From Beggiatoa leptomitoformis (GTDB taxonomy: Bacteria > Pseudomonadota > Gammaproteobacteria > Beggiatoales > Beggiatoaceae): 64,000 nt of DNA. The stretch lies in assembly GCF_001305575.3 (NCBI RefSeq), contig NZ_CP012373.2, positions 930,001 to 994,000 of the forward strand, written 5' to 3'. The notes beneath the pieces are model-generated. The model had not been told where the DNA came from, made no database searches, and saw only the letters and a program-made list of their open reading frames with translations. The position numbers and the translations under genes are program-made. Below are positions 17,355 to 26,628 of this stretch, piece after piece; the first letter of the stretch is position 1; every line of letters starts with the position of its first letter.

Positions 17355-20300
17355 ATGACTCAAGGCATTATGAGAAAACAGGCTTGGCAATGGTTAATCA
17401 CAAGCGGTTTGCTTGCGTTTGCCCCTGTAAGCCTTGCCGAGATGACGATAACAGAAGTAGGACGTTATCAAAGCAATTTATTTGCGCAGGGCGGCGCGGA
17501 GATTGTCGCGTTTGATTCAGTGAATAAACAAGTGTTTGTGGTGAATTCTGGTCTGGCTCAAATAGACGTATTGAGTTTAAACACCATAGCAACCCCACAA
17601 AAAATTAGCACGATTGATGCGAAAGCGTTAGGCGCGGGCGCAAATAGCGTGGCAGTGAAAAATGGGATTGTTGCAGTTGCCATTGAAAACGTGGATAAAC
17701 AAGCGAATGGTCTCGTGGCTTTTTATGACAGCACTACCTTAAAACTGCTAAAAACCGTCACCGTTGGCGCGTTGCCTGATATGGTAACTTTCAGCCCCGA
17801 TGGTAAAACGGTATTAGTTGCCAATGAAGGCGAACCAAACGCCGATTATACCGTTGACCCTGAAGGCTCTGTTAGTATCATCGATATTAGTCATGGCGTG
17901 GAAAATGCCGTTGCCAAAATTGCGGATTTCTCTGCTTTTAATACGCAAAAACAGCGATTATTAAACAAAGGCGTGCGGATTTTTGGAAAAGGTGCAAATG
18001 TCGCTCAAGACCTTGAACCTGAATATATTACCGTAACAGCCGATAGCAAAACCGCGTATGTCAGTTTACAAGAAGCTAACGCGCTAGCAATTATAGACAT
18101 CGCCAATGCAAAAGTGTTGGATGTCGTGCCATTAGGTTATAAAGACCATAATCAAGGTGCGCCCAGTTTACAAACGTTCAACTTTCCCGAAATGCCTGAT
18201 TTAAATACCAGTGCAATGGGCGAAACGGTAAAATTAGGCGGTTTTTCGGGCCTACATTTTGAAGGTGTAGATAGTGCGACGGGCAATTATAAGTTTGTCA
18301 CCATTCCCGATAGAGGACCTGATGCAGGTTTAGTTGATGTAGATGGTGATGGTGTACAAGAGCGGATTTTTACCATTCCGCAGTATCAAATCCGCGTCGT
18401 GCGTTTTGAAGTTAATCCACAAACGGGTGTCGTACAAATCACCCAACAAATCCCCCTAACTCGCCAAGACGGCACGACCCCCATTACAGGATTACCCAAT
18501 ATTGCAGGCGCAGATGAATCCCCCGCCGAGCAAGTACCCAGTAATGGACAGTTTACCATTGAGGGCAAACAGTATAATAAACTAGACTACGATATCTTTG
18601 GTGCTGATTTGGAAGGTATCGTGATTAATCCCGTAGATAACTCATTCTGGATGGTTGACGAACAACGTCCTGCCATTTATCACTTTTTAGCAGATGGCAA
18701 ATTAGCGAATCGTTTTGTACCACAAGGCACAGACCCTGAAGGACAAGCGCGTTATGGTGCAGAAACGTTACCTGCAGTTTATCGTAAACGGGTAAATAAT
18801 CGCGGGTTTGAAGCGGTTGCGTTAGATACTGAACAAAATATTCTTTACGCCTTTATTCAAACACCTTTAGCCAATCCAAACATGGCTGCGTCGAATGCTT
18901 CTACCGTTATTCGCATGTTAGGCATTAATCCTGATACGGGTGAAACCGTTGCAGAGTATGTGTATTTATTAGAAAAACCTGTGGTACGTGGAAGCGTAGT
19001 TGACAAAATTGGTGATGCAACCTATGCAGGCAATGGTCAATTTTATGTGGTAGAACGCGATTCTGATTTAACGGCCAACAGTATTAAACCTGTGTATAAA
19101 ATTGATTTAAAAGGGGCAACAAATTTATTAACCAGTAATATCAATTTATTACCTGATTTAACTTTAGAACAACATACGCCCGACCAATTATCTAGCGTGG
19201 GTATTCAAGCAGTACACAAACGCAAAATACTCAATTTACCCTCTATAGGCTATTTACCCAGTGATAAATCCGAAGGCTTAACTGTTTTACCCGATGGAAA
19301 ATTAGCCGTATTAAGTGATAACGATTTTGCTGCAAACCCAGAAACAGCACAAATTCAAATGGGTCTTATCAGTTTTGGCACAAATTACGGATTAGATGCC
19401 AGTGATAAAGACGGGATGATTAATATCCGTAATTGGCCAGTGTTAGGCAGCTATATGCCTGACTCTTTAGCGAATATTGTTATCAATGGTAATACCTATA
19501 TTGTCACTGCAAACGAAGGCGATTCGCGTGATTACGCAGGTTTTAGCGAAGAGGTTCGTATCGGCAGCAGTAAAGTGGTGTTAGACCCCATTGTCTTTCC
19601 TAATGCCAGTGATTTAAAAACCGATGAACAACTGGGACGCTTAAAAATCACCAATACACAAGGTGATATAGACGGCGATGGCGATTATGATGAACTCTAT
19701 GCTTTTGGTGCGCGTTCATTTTCTGTATGGGACAATCGCGGCAATTTAGTGTACGACAGTGGCGACCAGTTTGAACGCTTTACCGCCGAATTACTGCCAG
19801 ACTTTTTTAATACCAGCCATGACAACAACAAATTTGATGACCGTAGTGACGACAAAGGTGTAGAACCTGAAGCCATTGCCGTTGGAGAAGTAAACGGACA
19901 ACCTTACGCATTCATAGGCTTTGAACGCTTAGGTGGAGTAGCTGTGTATAACCTCAGCAATCCACACGCGCCCCAATTTGTTGATTATGTCAATAACCGC
20001 CACTTTGCAGTTACCCCTGAAGCAGGTGCAGATACAGGCGATTTAGGCCCTGAAGGTTTTTCATTTGTTCATGCCTCACAAAGTCCCACAGGACAAGCCC
20101 TATTAATTATTGGTAATGAAATCAGTGGTTCAACAACTTTATACCAATTGGGCGACAGTGCAACAGCCGTTACATTACCCAATTTAAACACGGGTGTTGC
20201 GACAGATGCGCAAGGGCAACATGTTGATAAACAGACAAGTTTTGCGGGTGGTATTTCCGTTAAACAAACCGCGTTTGACAAGGCTGTTGGACAAAAATTA

Positions 20301-22349
20301 GCGGATAAAGCAACCGTGCGTGGACGGATTTATGTCGACCCCGCCGATGTGGGTAAAGTTGCAGATATTGTGGTGTACGCAGCTTATAAACCCATTTTAG
20401 CGGCTAATTCGCCCACTGTGCCCGCTAACTATTTTATGCTAAATGCCCAAAACCAAATTGTGACATGGGATGGCAAACTCAGCACATTAAGCGCGTATCA
20501 AACTAATCTCACCCTGAGTGCGCAACAAGATGTTTTACTTTACGATGCGAATTGGCTGGTTTCAGGCTATTTAGAACTATCATTCGGCTACCGTTTACAA
20601 GATGGAACATTAGTTTTAAGTGGCACACCCATTACTACAACCATTAACGACACACCTGTCGTTGCACTACGGACTAGTTTGATTCACATCAACGATTCCC
20701 ATTCCCACTTAACCGAAGAAACCATCGATTTAAATCTGAATGGCAAAACAACACGGGTCAACATGGGCGGTTTCGCACGGGTAGCGACTAAAATTAATGC
20801 CCTGCGGAAAACAGCAGAAAATCCACTAGTGTTGCACATAGGCGATGCGGTAGTAGGTACTTTGTACTACTCCTTATTCAAAGGTGCAGCAGATGCAGCC
20901 GCTTTAAATACCATCAAATTTGACGCATTAACACTGGGAAATCACGAATTTGATGATGGCAATGCTAATCTTGCCCAATTCCTCAAGCAACTCGACAATA
21001 TTCCTGCCTTATCCGCCAATATCGATGTCTCCCAAAGTGCTGACTTAAAAGACTTGGTTAAACCTTATTTAATTAAAGAAATCAATGGACAAAAAGTTGC
21101 CTTAGTAGGGATTACCACATTAAAAACCCTCGTCAGTTCTTCACCCGGTGCAGATATTACTTTCAGTAACGAAGTAGAAGCTGCAAAACAAGTGGTTGCT
21201 GAACTAGAAGGCATGGGGATTAATAAAATTATCTTCATGACCCATTATGGCTACACACAAGATATTGAACTGGCTAAACAAGTATCAGGTATAGATGTTA
21301 TTTTGGGGGGTGATTCCCATACATTACTTGGTAACTTTAGCAATATAGGCTTAAGTTCCGAAGGTGCGTATCCCACCATTGCACGCACACCCGCAGGCGA
21401 AAAAGTGTGTATTGGGCAAGCATGGCAATATGCTTATGTTGTGGGTTTTATGACGGTTGATTTTGATGATGCGGGCAATGTGCTGTATTGCGATGGTAAT
21501 CCAACCCTATTGTTAGGAGATAATTTCTTACAAGCGGATGCCGCAGGCACTTTTGTTGCGGTTTCTGACGCAATGAAAACACAATTAAGTCAACTGATTA
21601 ATACCCAGTACACCGCTGAAATTGTGCCAGAAAATAGCGATATGGCAGGTGTTTTATCCCTATTTAGCGAACAAGTTAATGTTCTAAAACAATCTGTTAT
21701 TGGTAAGGCAACGGATAGTTTATTACACATTCGCATACCGGGGAAACACACTTCAGGCGTAGAACTGTCACACGGTAGCATGATTGCACCTGTGGTTGCT
21801 GAAGGTTTTTATCAACAACTGAAAACCCGCAACTATAACCCTGATTTGATACTCCAAAATGCAGGGGGTGTCCGTGTTGACCTGCCACAAGGTGACATTA
21901 CAGTTGCAACAGCTTACACGCTCTTACCGTTTGGCAATACGATTTATGTCTTAGACATGACAGGCGCGGAAGTAAAACAAGCGATAGAAGACGGCTTGAG
22001 CAATTATTTTGACAATGCAGGCTCAAGCGGTTCATTTCCATACGCTTATGGGATTCATTACACGGTTGACATGAACAAAGCCAACGGCGAGCGCGTCACC
22101 AGTTTAGAAGTGATGAGTAAAACGGATGGGACATATAGCGTAATAAACCCAGAAAGTTTATATCGGGTTGGCGTAAATTCATTTATGGCAACAGGCGGAG
22201 ATGGTTATACCACCTTGAAAAAGGTAGCGGCTGACCGTCGTACCGATACCTACTTTGATTATGCAGAATCATTTGTGAATTATATGAAAGCTGTTGGCAC
22301 AATCAGTGCGCCAACTAGCTATAATTTAACCTATATTCCCAAACAATAA
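17355..22349 (+). CDS. secreted choice-of-anchor I / phytase-like / 5'-nucleotidase fusion
   Basis: This is a 1664-residue protein with a signal peptide (cleavage near A28; an alternative ATG at 17370 also works). Residues 30-265 and about 679-930 read as one choice-of-anchor I propeller (LPDMVTFSPDGKTVLVANEG; later GLDASDKDG...TANEGDSRDY). The two parts are split by a roughly 410-residue esterase-like phytase domain (GGFSGLHFEG, FVTIPDRGPDAG). Residues 1108-1400 form a calcineurin-type phosphoesterase with metal ligands in NDSHSH (D1114, H1116), HIGDAV, GNHEFD (N1196, H1197), FMTHYG and GGDSHT. Residues 1450-1660 form the 5'-nucleotidase C-terminal domain (LQNAGGVRVDLPQGDIT, LPFGNTIY). It probably releases phosphate from extracellular nucleotides and other esters. 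No C-terminal anchor motif is seen. Monocistronic, with its own terminator. Confidence 0.85.
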   Translation: MTQGIMRKQAWQWLITSGLLAFAPVSLAEMTITEVGRYQSNLFAQGGAEIVAFDSVNKQVFVVNSGLAQIDVLSLNTIATPQKISTIDAKALGAGANSVAVKNGIVAVAIENVDKQANGLVAFYDSTTLKLLKTVTVGALPDMVTFSPDGKTVLVANEGEPNADYTVDPEGSVSIIDISHGVENAVAKIADFSAFNTQKQRLLNKGVRIFGKGANVAQDLEPEYITVTADSKTAYVSLQEANALAIIDIANAKVLDVVPLGYKDHNQGAPSLQTFNFPEMPDLNTSAMGETVKLGGFSGLHFEGVDSATGNYKFVTIPDRGPDAGLVDVDGDGVQERIFTIPQYQIRVVRFEVNPQTGVVQITQQIPLTRQDGTTPITGLPNIAGADESPAEQVPSNGQFTIEGKQYNKLDYDIFGADLEGIVINPVDNSFWMVDEQRPAIYHFLADGKLANRFVPQGTDPEGQARYGAETLPAVYRKRVNNRGFEAVALDTEQNILYAFIQTPLANPNMAASNASTVIRMLGINPDTGETVAEYVYLLEKPVVRGSVVDKIGDATYAGNGQFYVVERDSDLTANSIKPVYKIDLKGATNLLTSNINLLPDLTLEQHTPDQLSSVGIQAVHKRKILNLPSIGYLPSDKSEGLTVLPDGKLAVLSDNDFAANPETAQIQMGLISFGTNYGLDASDKDGMINIRNWPVLGSYMPDSLANIVINGNTYIVTANEGDSRDYAGFSEEVRIGSSKVVLDPIVFPNASDLKTDEQLGRLKITNTQGDIDGDGDYDELYAFGARSFSVWDNRGNLVYDSGDQFERFTAELLPDFFNTSHDNNKFDDRSDDKGVEPEAIAVGEVNGQPYAFIGFERLGGVAVYNLSNPHAPQFVDYVNNRHFAVTPEAGADTGDLGPEGFSFVHASQSPTGQALLIIGNEISGSTTLYQLGDSATAVTLPNLNTGVATDAQGQHVDKQTSFAGGISVKQTAFDKAVGQKLADKATVRGRIYVDPADVGKVADIVVYAAYKPILAANSPTVPANYFMLNAQNQIVTWDGKLSTLSAYQTNLTLSAQQDVLLYDANWLVSGYLELSFGYRLQDGTLVLSGTPITTTINDTPVVALRTSLIHINDSHSHLTEETIDLNLNGKTTRVNMGGFARVATKINALRKTAENPLVLHIGDAVVGTLYYSLFKGAADAAALNTIKFDALTLGNHEFDDGNANLAQFLKQLDNIPALSANIDVSQSADLKDLVKPYLIKEINGQKVALVGITTLKTLVSSSPGADITFSNEVEAAKQVVAELEGMGINKIIFMTHYGYTQDIELAKQVSGIDVILGGDSHTLLGNFSNIGLSSEGAYPTIARTPAGEKVCIGQAWQYAYVVGFMTVDFDDAGNVLYCDGNPTLLLGDNFLQADAAGTFVAVSDAMKTQLSQLINTQYTAEIVPENSDMAGVLSLFSEQVNVLKQSVIGKATDSLLHIRIPGKHTSGVELSHGSMIAPVVAEGFYQQLKTRNYNPDLILQNAGGVRVDLPQGDITVATAYTLLPFGNTIYVLDMTGAEVKQAIEDGLSNYFDNAGSSGSFPYAYGIHYTVDMNKANGERVTSLEVMSKTDGTYSVINPESLYRVGVNSFMATGGDGYTTLKKVAADRRTDTYFDYAESFVNYMKAVGTISAPTSYNLTYIPKQ

Positions 22350-22375
22350 TCTGTTAGTTCAGTCCAGTTAAACCC

Positions 22376-22410
22376 AAAGGAGCTACCTTGTATAAGATAG
22401 CTCCTTTTTT
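22376..22410 (+). terminator. rho-independent terminator
   Basis: A perfect 10-bp stem AAAGGAGCTA / TAGCTCCTTT with a 12-nt loop runs into a T tract. It lies 27 nt after the nucleotidase stop and is the clearest terminator in the window. Confidence 0.88.
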
Positions 22411-22484
22411 ACAACCTGATTTTAAAAATAAAAGTCCGTTTGCTATACAAATACCATCCTTTCAAACGGAAATATTCAGCAGAT

Positions 22485-23831
22485 TTAAACATTTAATAAC
22501 AAAAAATCCCTTTCCCATGAACTAATGACTGCAAGAAATGTTTCATACTCCTTGAGCTTAATAGCTCGATAGGCTTTTACAAACCGTTCGCCTAATATCT
22601 CGCGCAAAGGAATGGATTCGGGTTCACTCAGAAAACGTAGCGATTCTTCTAAATTTCTAGGTAACTCATAAGGCATATCATAAGCACTGCCTTCAATCGC
22701 AGGACGTGGTTTGAGTCCTTGCATCATCCCCAAATAACCACACGCTAACGATGCGGCAAAAACAATGTAAGGATTTGTATCTGCACCTGCAACCCGATTT
22801 TCTATGCGTCGAGATTTAGGGTCAGAATAAGGAACACGTAAACCAACCGTACGATTGTCATAACCCCACTGAACATTAATGGGTGCAGAGTTATAGCGTG
22901 CAATCCGTCGGTAAGAATTGACATTAGGCGCGAGAAACGACATAGCTGATGGCAAATAGGTTTGTAAACCCGCGATATGCGACAAAAATAAATCCGTCAT
23001 TTCGGGTTTATCATTACTGAATAAATTAACCCCTGTTTCCTTATCGACAAGGCTTTGGTGAATGTGCATTGCACTACCTGCCTCTTTTTCCATGGGTTTT
23101 GCCATAAATGTGGCATAAATATCATGGCGCATAGCAGCTTCGCGCACAGTGCGTTTAAAGAGAAAAACTTGGTCGGCTAACTCTAAAGGGTCGCCGTGAA
23201 GAAAATTGATTTCCATTTGTGCAGCACCCGCTTCATGAATAAGCGTGTCGATGTTTAACTCTTGTGCTTCACAAAAATCGTAAATCTCCTCGAATAAAGG
23301 GTCAAACTCATTGACTGCATCAATACCATAGGCTTGTCTAGCCCGTTCTGGTCTGCCTGAGCGTCCTATCGGTGGTTCTAGGGAATAATCGGGGTCGATA
23401 TTTTTCTTCACCAAAAAAAATTCTAATTCGGGTGCAATTATCGGTTTCCAGCCTTGTTCGTCATAGCGTTTTAATACCCGTTTTAATACAGTTCTCGGGG
23501 CTAAATCAACCTCGCTACCATCTCTATAAAAACAGTCATGAATGACTTGGGCTGTTGGTTCTGTCGCCCATGGCACTAAACGAATGGTGCTTGGGTCGGG
23601 TTGTAAAATCATGTCAATCTCGGCAGGGTCTATAGCACTTTCATCTTCGGGATAATCACCTGTAATCGTTTGAATAAAGATGATTTCTGGCAAGCGCATT
23701 CCTTCTTCTTTGCAAAATTTGCTAGCAGGAATAATTTTGCCGCGAGCGACACCAGAAATATCAGGCACTAAACACTCTACTTCGGTAATGTGACGTGTTT
23801 CAAGCCATTCTTTTAAGTAGTCGAAACTCAT
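22485..23831 (-). CDS. glutamine synthetase family protein, gamma-glutamylpolyamine synthetase-like
   Basis: The ATP-grasp-like glutamine synthetase fold is complete. It shows the beta-grasp N-terminus (ECLVPDISGVARGKIIP), the ATP/metal residues in APELEFF, GAAQMEINF and GSAMHIHQSL, the glutamate loop NVNSYRR, and YDNRTVGLRVP with RIENRVAGADTNPY. The sequence style follows the Pseudomonas glutamylpolyamine (SpuI/PauA) group rather than housekeeping GlnA. It would therefore ligate glutamate to putrescine or a similar amine as the first step of polyamine breakdown (family inference). The ATG at 23831 (MSFDYLKEWL) matches the family start; an upstream ATG at 23867 adds 12 unusual residues. No other polyamine genes are adjacent. 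Confidence 0.85.
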   Translation of the reverse strand: MSFDYLKEWLETRHITEVECLVPDISGVARGKIIPASKFCKEEGMRLPEIIFIQTITGDYPEDESAIDPAEIDMILQPDPSTIRLVPWATEPTAQVIHDCFYRDGSEVDLAPRTVLKRVLKRYDEQGWKPIIAPELEFFLVKKNIDPDYSLEPPIGRSGRPERARQAYGIDAVNEFDPLFEEIYDFCEAQELNIDTLIHEAGAAQMEINFLHGDPLELADQVFLFKRTVREAAMRHDIYATFMAKPMEKEAGSAMHIHQSLVDKETGVNLFSNDKPEMTDLFLSHIAGLQTYLPSAMSFLAPNVNSYRRIARYNSAPINVQWGYDNRTVGLRVPYSDPKSRRIENRVAGADTNPYIVFAASLACGYLGMMQGLKPRPAIEGSAYDMPYELPRNLEESLRFLSEPESIPLREILGERFVKAYRAIKLKEYETFLAVISSWERDFLLLNV

Positions 23832-23906
23832 AAATTGATGTGGTGTGTGGTGGAAAAAAGTGGGCATAAAATAGGGGTTGCTCTGTATTTTTAGGACGGT
23901 AAGTAT

Positions 23907-23956
23907 GAATTTATTCGCGTATTTTGAGCTGTTGCGCAGTACGTGCGAATAAATTC
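23907..23956. repeat. inverted repeat GAATTTATTCGC / GCGAATAAATTC
   Basis: 12-bp perfect arms (23907-23918 and 23945-23956) surround a 26-nt spacer in the gap between two divergent genes. The arm matches the hairpin at 35549-35566, so it belongs to a dispersed family. Its location upstream of both genes excludes a terminator role for them. Confidence 0.5.
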
Positions 23957-24158
23957 GTAGCTATTTTCCATACAACAAGTCCCATTTAGAATAATAGCGG
24001 ATTCTTATCATCAGGGCGGGTGCATATCTTTTTTAATTGATTTATGCAAAATGGGGTTGTCAGTCATCACACAAGCGATTAGATAAGTTATGTTAAAATG
24101 AGGTCAAAGACTCGTTGCAAATTGGTTTATATCAGTTTATCAAAGTGGTTATGTTACT

Positions 24159-24524
24159 ATGTCACAATCTGTCGCCCAACGCCTTAGCGATATTCTGATA
24201 ACGCTTCCTGAAGCAGAACAGAAAAACGTCCTTGCTTTTGCTGAGTTTCTTCATGCGCGTGTTCGTGCAGAACATCCTTTAACCCTGCCACTGCCTGAAT
24301 TACTTGAGCCTCCTCAAGGAGAATCGGTGGTTGCCGCTATTAAACGGCTTTCACGTAGTTACGCGATGTTAGATAAAACCAAAATGTTAGGGCAAACCGC
24401 AGAATTAATGACACAACACGTTGTTTATGGTCGCACGGCAGAAGAGATTATCCCACTGCTGGAGACCTTATTTATGCAACACTATCAATCATTTGTCGAA
24501 CATTATAATAAGCAGATAGGATAA
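24159..24524 (+). CDS. hypothetical protein with DUF2281-like N-terminus
   Basis: This is a 121-residue soluble protein. The N-terminal segment RLSDILITLPEAEQKNVLAF, followed by AEFLHAR, has the short helical pattern of DUF2281-like proteins (LP...q.evldFaefL), some of which are antitoxin-like. The remainder (SVVAAIKRLSRSYAMLDKTK, then HVVYGRTAEEIIPLLETLF) is helical and reads as an independent module. No toxin gene follows. Instead the PerM-family exporter starts 4 nt after the stop, so the small protein is co-expressed with it and may serve it in some way. Confidence 0.65.
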   Translation: MSQSVAQRLSDILITLPEAEQKNVLAFAEFLHARVRAEHPLTLPLPELLEPPQGESVVAAIKRLSRSYAMLDKTKMLGQTAELMTQHVVYGRTAEEIIPLLETLFMQHYQSFVEHYNKQIG

Positions 24525-24528
24525 CCCG

Positions 24529-25617
24529 ATGGTTCAAGTGCTTAGTCGTTGGTTTCACCGCTATTTTTCTGACCCCCAAGCCGTCTTTTTAGCGATTTTG
24601 CTGGTTGGTAGTCTGACGGTTTTGATGACCATGGGGGAAATTCTCGCACCATTACTAGCGAGTATCGTGATTGCTTATTTATTAGAAGGATTGGTAAAAA
24701 ATTTACAGCAGTGGCGAGTTGCCCGCTTACCTGCGGTTATCATTGTTTATTCATGTTTTTTGGCATTTTTGATTTTTGTCTTAGTCATTTTATTGCCCTT
24801 GTTATCTAATCAGTTAAGCCAGCTTTTTCAAGAGTTACCTAATAAACTCACAAAATGGCAAGAATTATTAATGGCATTACCACAACGCTACCCCGGTTTT
24901 ATCTCTAACGAACAGGTGGACAGCTTATTAAATTCCATCCGTGTGGGTTTACGCAGCATAGGACAAATCGCGCTCTCTTATTCCATTGCATCGTTAGGCG
25001 TGGTTATCATGCTAATGGTTTATTCTGTCCTTGTGCCTTTTTTAGTCTTTTTCTTATTGAAAGATAAAGAAGTTATTATTCGTTGGGCATTAAGTTTTTT
25101 ACCACAAAATCGCCATGCCGCTAGCCAGTTATGGGTAGAAATGGATGCACAAATTGGTAATTATGTGCGCGGTAAAGTCTATGAAATCTTTATTGTCGGC
25201 ATCGCAACCTATATTCCATTAGCCATTTTAGGAATGAATTACGCCTCTTTATTAGCGGTACTGGTCGGTCTATCGGTCATTGTGCCATACATTGGTGCTG
25301 TTGTTGTGACAATCCCTGTGGTAATGGTTGCTTATATACAATGGGGATTTAACAGCGATTTTATTTGGGCGATGTCTGCCTATACCGTAATACAATTTAT
25401 TGACGGTAATATTATTGTTCCGTTGTTATTTTCTGAAGCGGTTAATTTACACCCTGTGGCAATTATTGTTTCGGTGTTGGTATTTGGTGGCTTATGGGGA
25501 TTTTGGGGCGTATTTTTTGCCATTCCGTTGGCTACCTTAGTTAAAGCATTATTAGTTGCTTGGCCCCGTATGCCTGACCATGATATGGAAAAGCGGCAGA
25601 TGGATTCACTTTATTAA
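24529..25617 (+). CDS. AI-2E/PerM family transporter
   Basis: The 362-residue product has about seven to eight membrane helices. The N-terminal pair is AVFLAILLVGSLTVLM and LAPLLASIVIAYLLEGL; a helical soluble section at about residues 105-150 follows, then several C-terminal helices. The signature region includes LVPFLVFFLLKDKEVI (the family's F-L-kD motif), GKVYEIFIVGIATYIPL, LSVIVPYIGAVVVTIP and HPVAIIVSVLVFGGLWGFWGVFFAIPLATL. Members export autoinducer-2 or other small solutes or act as antiporters; the substrate cannot be told. It is preceded with a 4-nt gap by the DUF2281-like gene and followed 24 nt later by a binding-protein gene. Confidence 0.9.
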   Translation: MVQVLSRWFHRYFSDPQAVFLAILLVGSLTVLMTMGEILAPLLASIVIAYLLEGLVKNLQQWRVARLPAVIIVYSCFLAFLIFVLVILLPLLSNQLSQLFQELPNKLTKWQELLMALPQRYPGFISNEQVDSLLNSIRVGLRSIGQIALSYSIASLGVVIMLMVYSVLVPFLVFFLLKDKEVIIRWALSFLPQNRHAASQLWVEMDAQIGNYVRGKVYEIFIVGIATYIPLAILGMNYASLLAVLVGLSVIVPYIGAVVVTIPVVMVAYIQWGFNSDFIWAMSAYTVIQFIDGNIIVPLLFSEAVNLHPVAIIVSVLVFGGLWGFWGVFFAIPLATLVKALLVAWPRMPDHDMEKRQMDSLY

Positions 25618-25641
25618 TAAGTCTTTTAAGGAGAATTACGC

Positions 25642-26415
25642 ATGAAAAAAGTGTTCAGTGCAGTTTGTTTAATTTTATGTTTATTGGGAACACAAGCGAG
25701 TTATGCAGAAAAACTACGTTTTGGCGTAGAAGGCGCGTATCCACCGTTTAGCCTGATAGACACTCAAGGGGAATTGCAAGGTTTTGACATTGATATTGCA
25801 AAAGCCTTATGTCATGCCATTAATGTTGAATGTGTGCTAGTCCAAAATGATTTTGACGGTTTGATTCCTGCGTTATTAGCGAAAAAATTTGATGCAATTA
25901 TTGCATCAGTTTCTATTACCGAAGAACGGAAAAAATCCGTTGATTTTACTAAAAAATATTACAACACGCCCGCCCGTTTCGTGCGGAAAAAAGACTCAGG
26001 CATTGAAGCAACGGCTGAAGGGATAAAAGGTAAAGTGGTTGGTGTACAAAGAGCAACCACGCATGACAAATACCTAACAGATAATTACGACACGACAATA
26101 GACATCAAGCGTTATGTCACGCTAGACGATGCCTATTTAGACTTGCAAGCGGGACGTATAGACTTATTACTTGCGGATTCTATCCCATTAGCGGACGGAT
26201 TTTTAAACAAACCTGATGGTAAAGCGTATGAATTTACAGGTGAACCCATTACCGACCCAAAATGGTTTGGTGAAGGCGTTGGCATTGCCGTGCGAAAAGG
26301 TGACAACGAATTACGCGAGAAATTAAATCAAGCCATTGCAAAAATTCGGGCGGATGGCACTTATAAGACAATACAAGATAAATATTTTCAGTTTGATGTT
26401 TATGGCGATGAATAA
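25642..26415 (+). CDS. periplasmic amino-acid-binding protein (SBP family 3)
   Basis: An AAGGAG ribosome site precedes the ATG. A signal peptide (KKVFSAVCLILCLLGTQASYAE) leads into a family 3 solute-binding domain. Diagnostic pieces are LRFGVEGAYPPFSLID, QGFDIDIAKALC, FDAIIASVSITEERKKSVDFT, GVQRATTHDKYL and GVGIAVRKGDNELREKLNQAIAKIRADGTY. This pattern is typical of lysine/arginine/ornithine or histidine ABC binding proteins. No permease or ATPase of that system is next to it, so it either serves a transporter elsewhere or acts as a sensor partner. It shares a strand and short spacing with perM, with a REP-like hairpin 36 nt downstream. Confidence 0.92.
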   Translation: MKKVFSAVCLILCLLGTQASYAEKLRFGVEGAYPPFSLIDTQGELQGFDIDIAKALCHAINVECVLVQNDFDGLIPALLAKKFDAIIASVSITEERKKSVDFTKKYYNTPARFVRKKDSGIEATAEGIKGKVVGVQRATTHDKYLTDNYDTTIDIKRYVTLDDAYLDLQAGRIDLLLADSIPLADGFLNKPDGKAYEFTGEPITDPKWFGEGVGIAVRKGDNELREKLNQAIAKIRADGTYKTIQDKYFQFDVYGDE

Positions 26416-26450
26416 CCAATAGCACCGTCTGAACGTTTAAAATCCATCAT

Positions 26451-26479
26451 GGATAGTACCGCTTGAAGCAGTGCTATCC
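26451..26479 (+). terminator. REP-like hairpin between the binding protein and murD
   Basis: A 13-bp imperfect stem GGATAGTACCGCT / AGCAGTGCTATCC with one G.T pair and one mismatch. It is a copy of the palindrome family at 17056-17082 and could terminate the upstream operon. Confidence 0.5.
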
Positions 26480-26628
26480 AGACTATCTTAATAAGTGGTC
26501 TGATAAATCCTTTTGTAAAGGCAGTTCTGTATGAACTACCTATTTTGTGAATAAAGATTATTGCTGTACAAAAACTTATGTTGTTTCAAAATAATAACGT
26601 TACACTAGCCACTCACCTCAATATAAAT

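Noticed and set aside
24159-24524. Toxin-antitoxin module
   Set aside because: The DUF2281-like start recalls antitoxins, but the next gene is an exporter, not a toxin.
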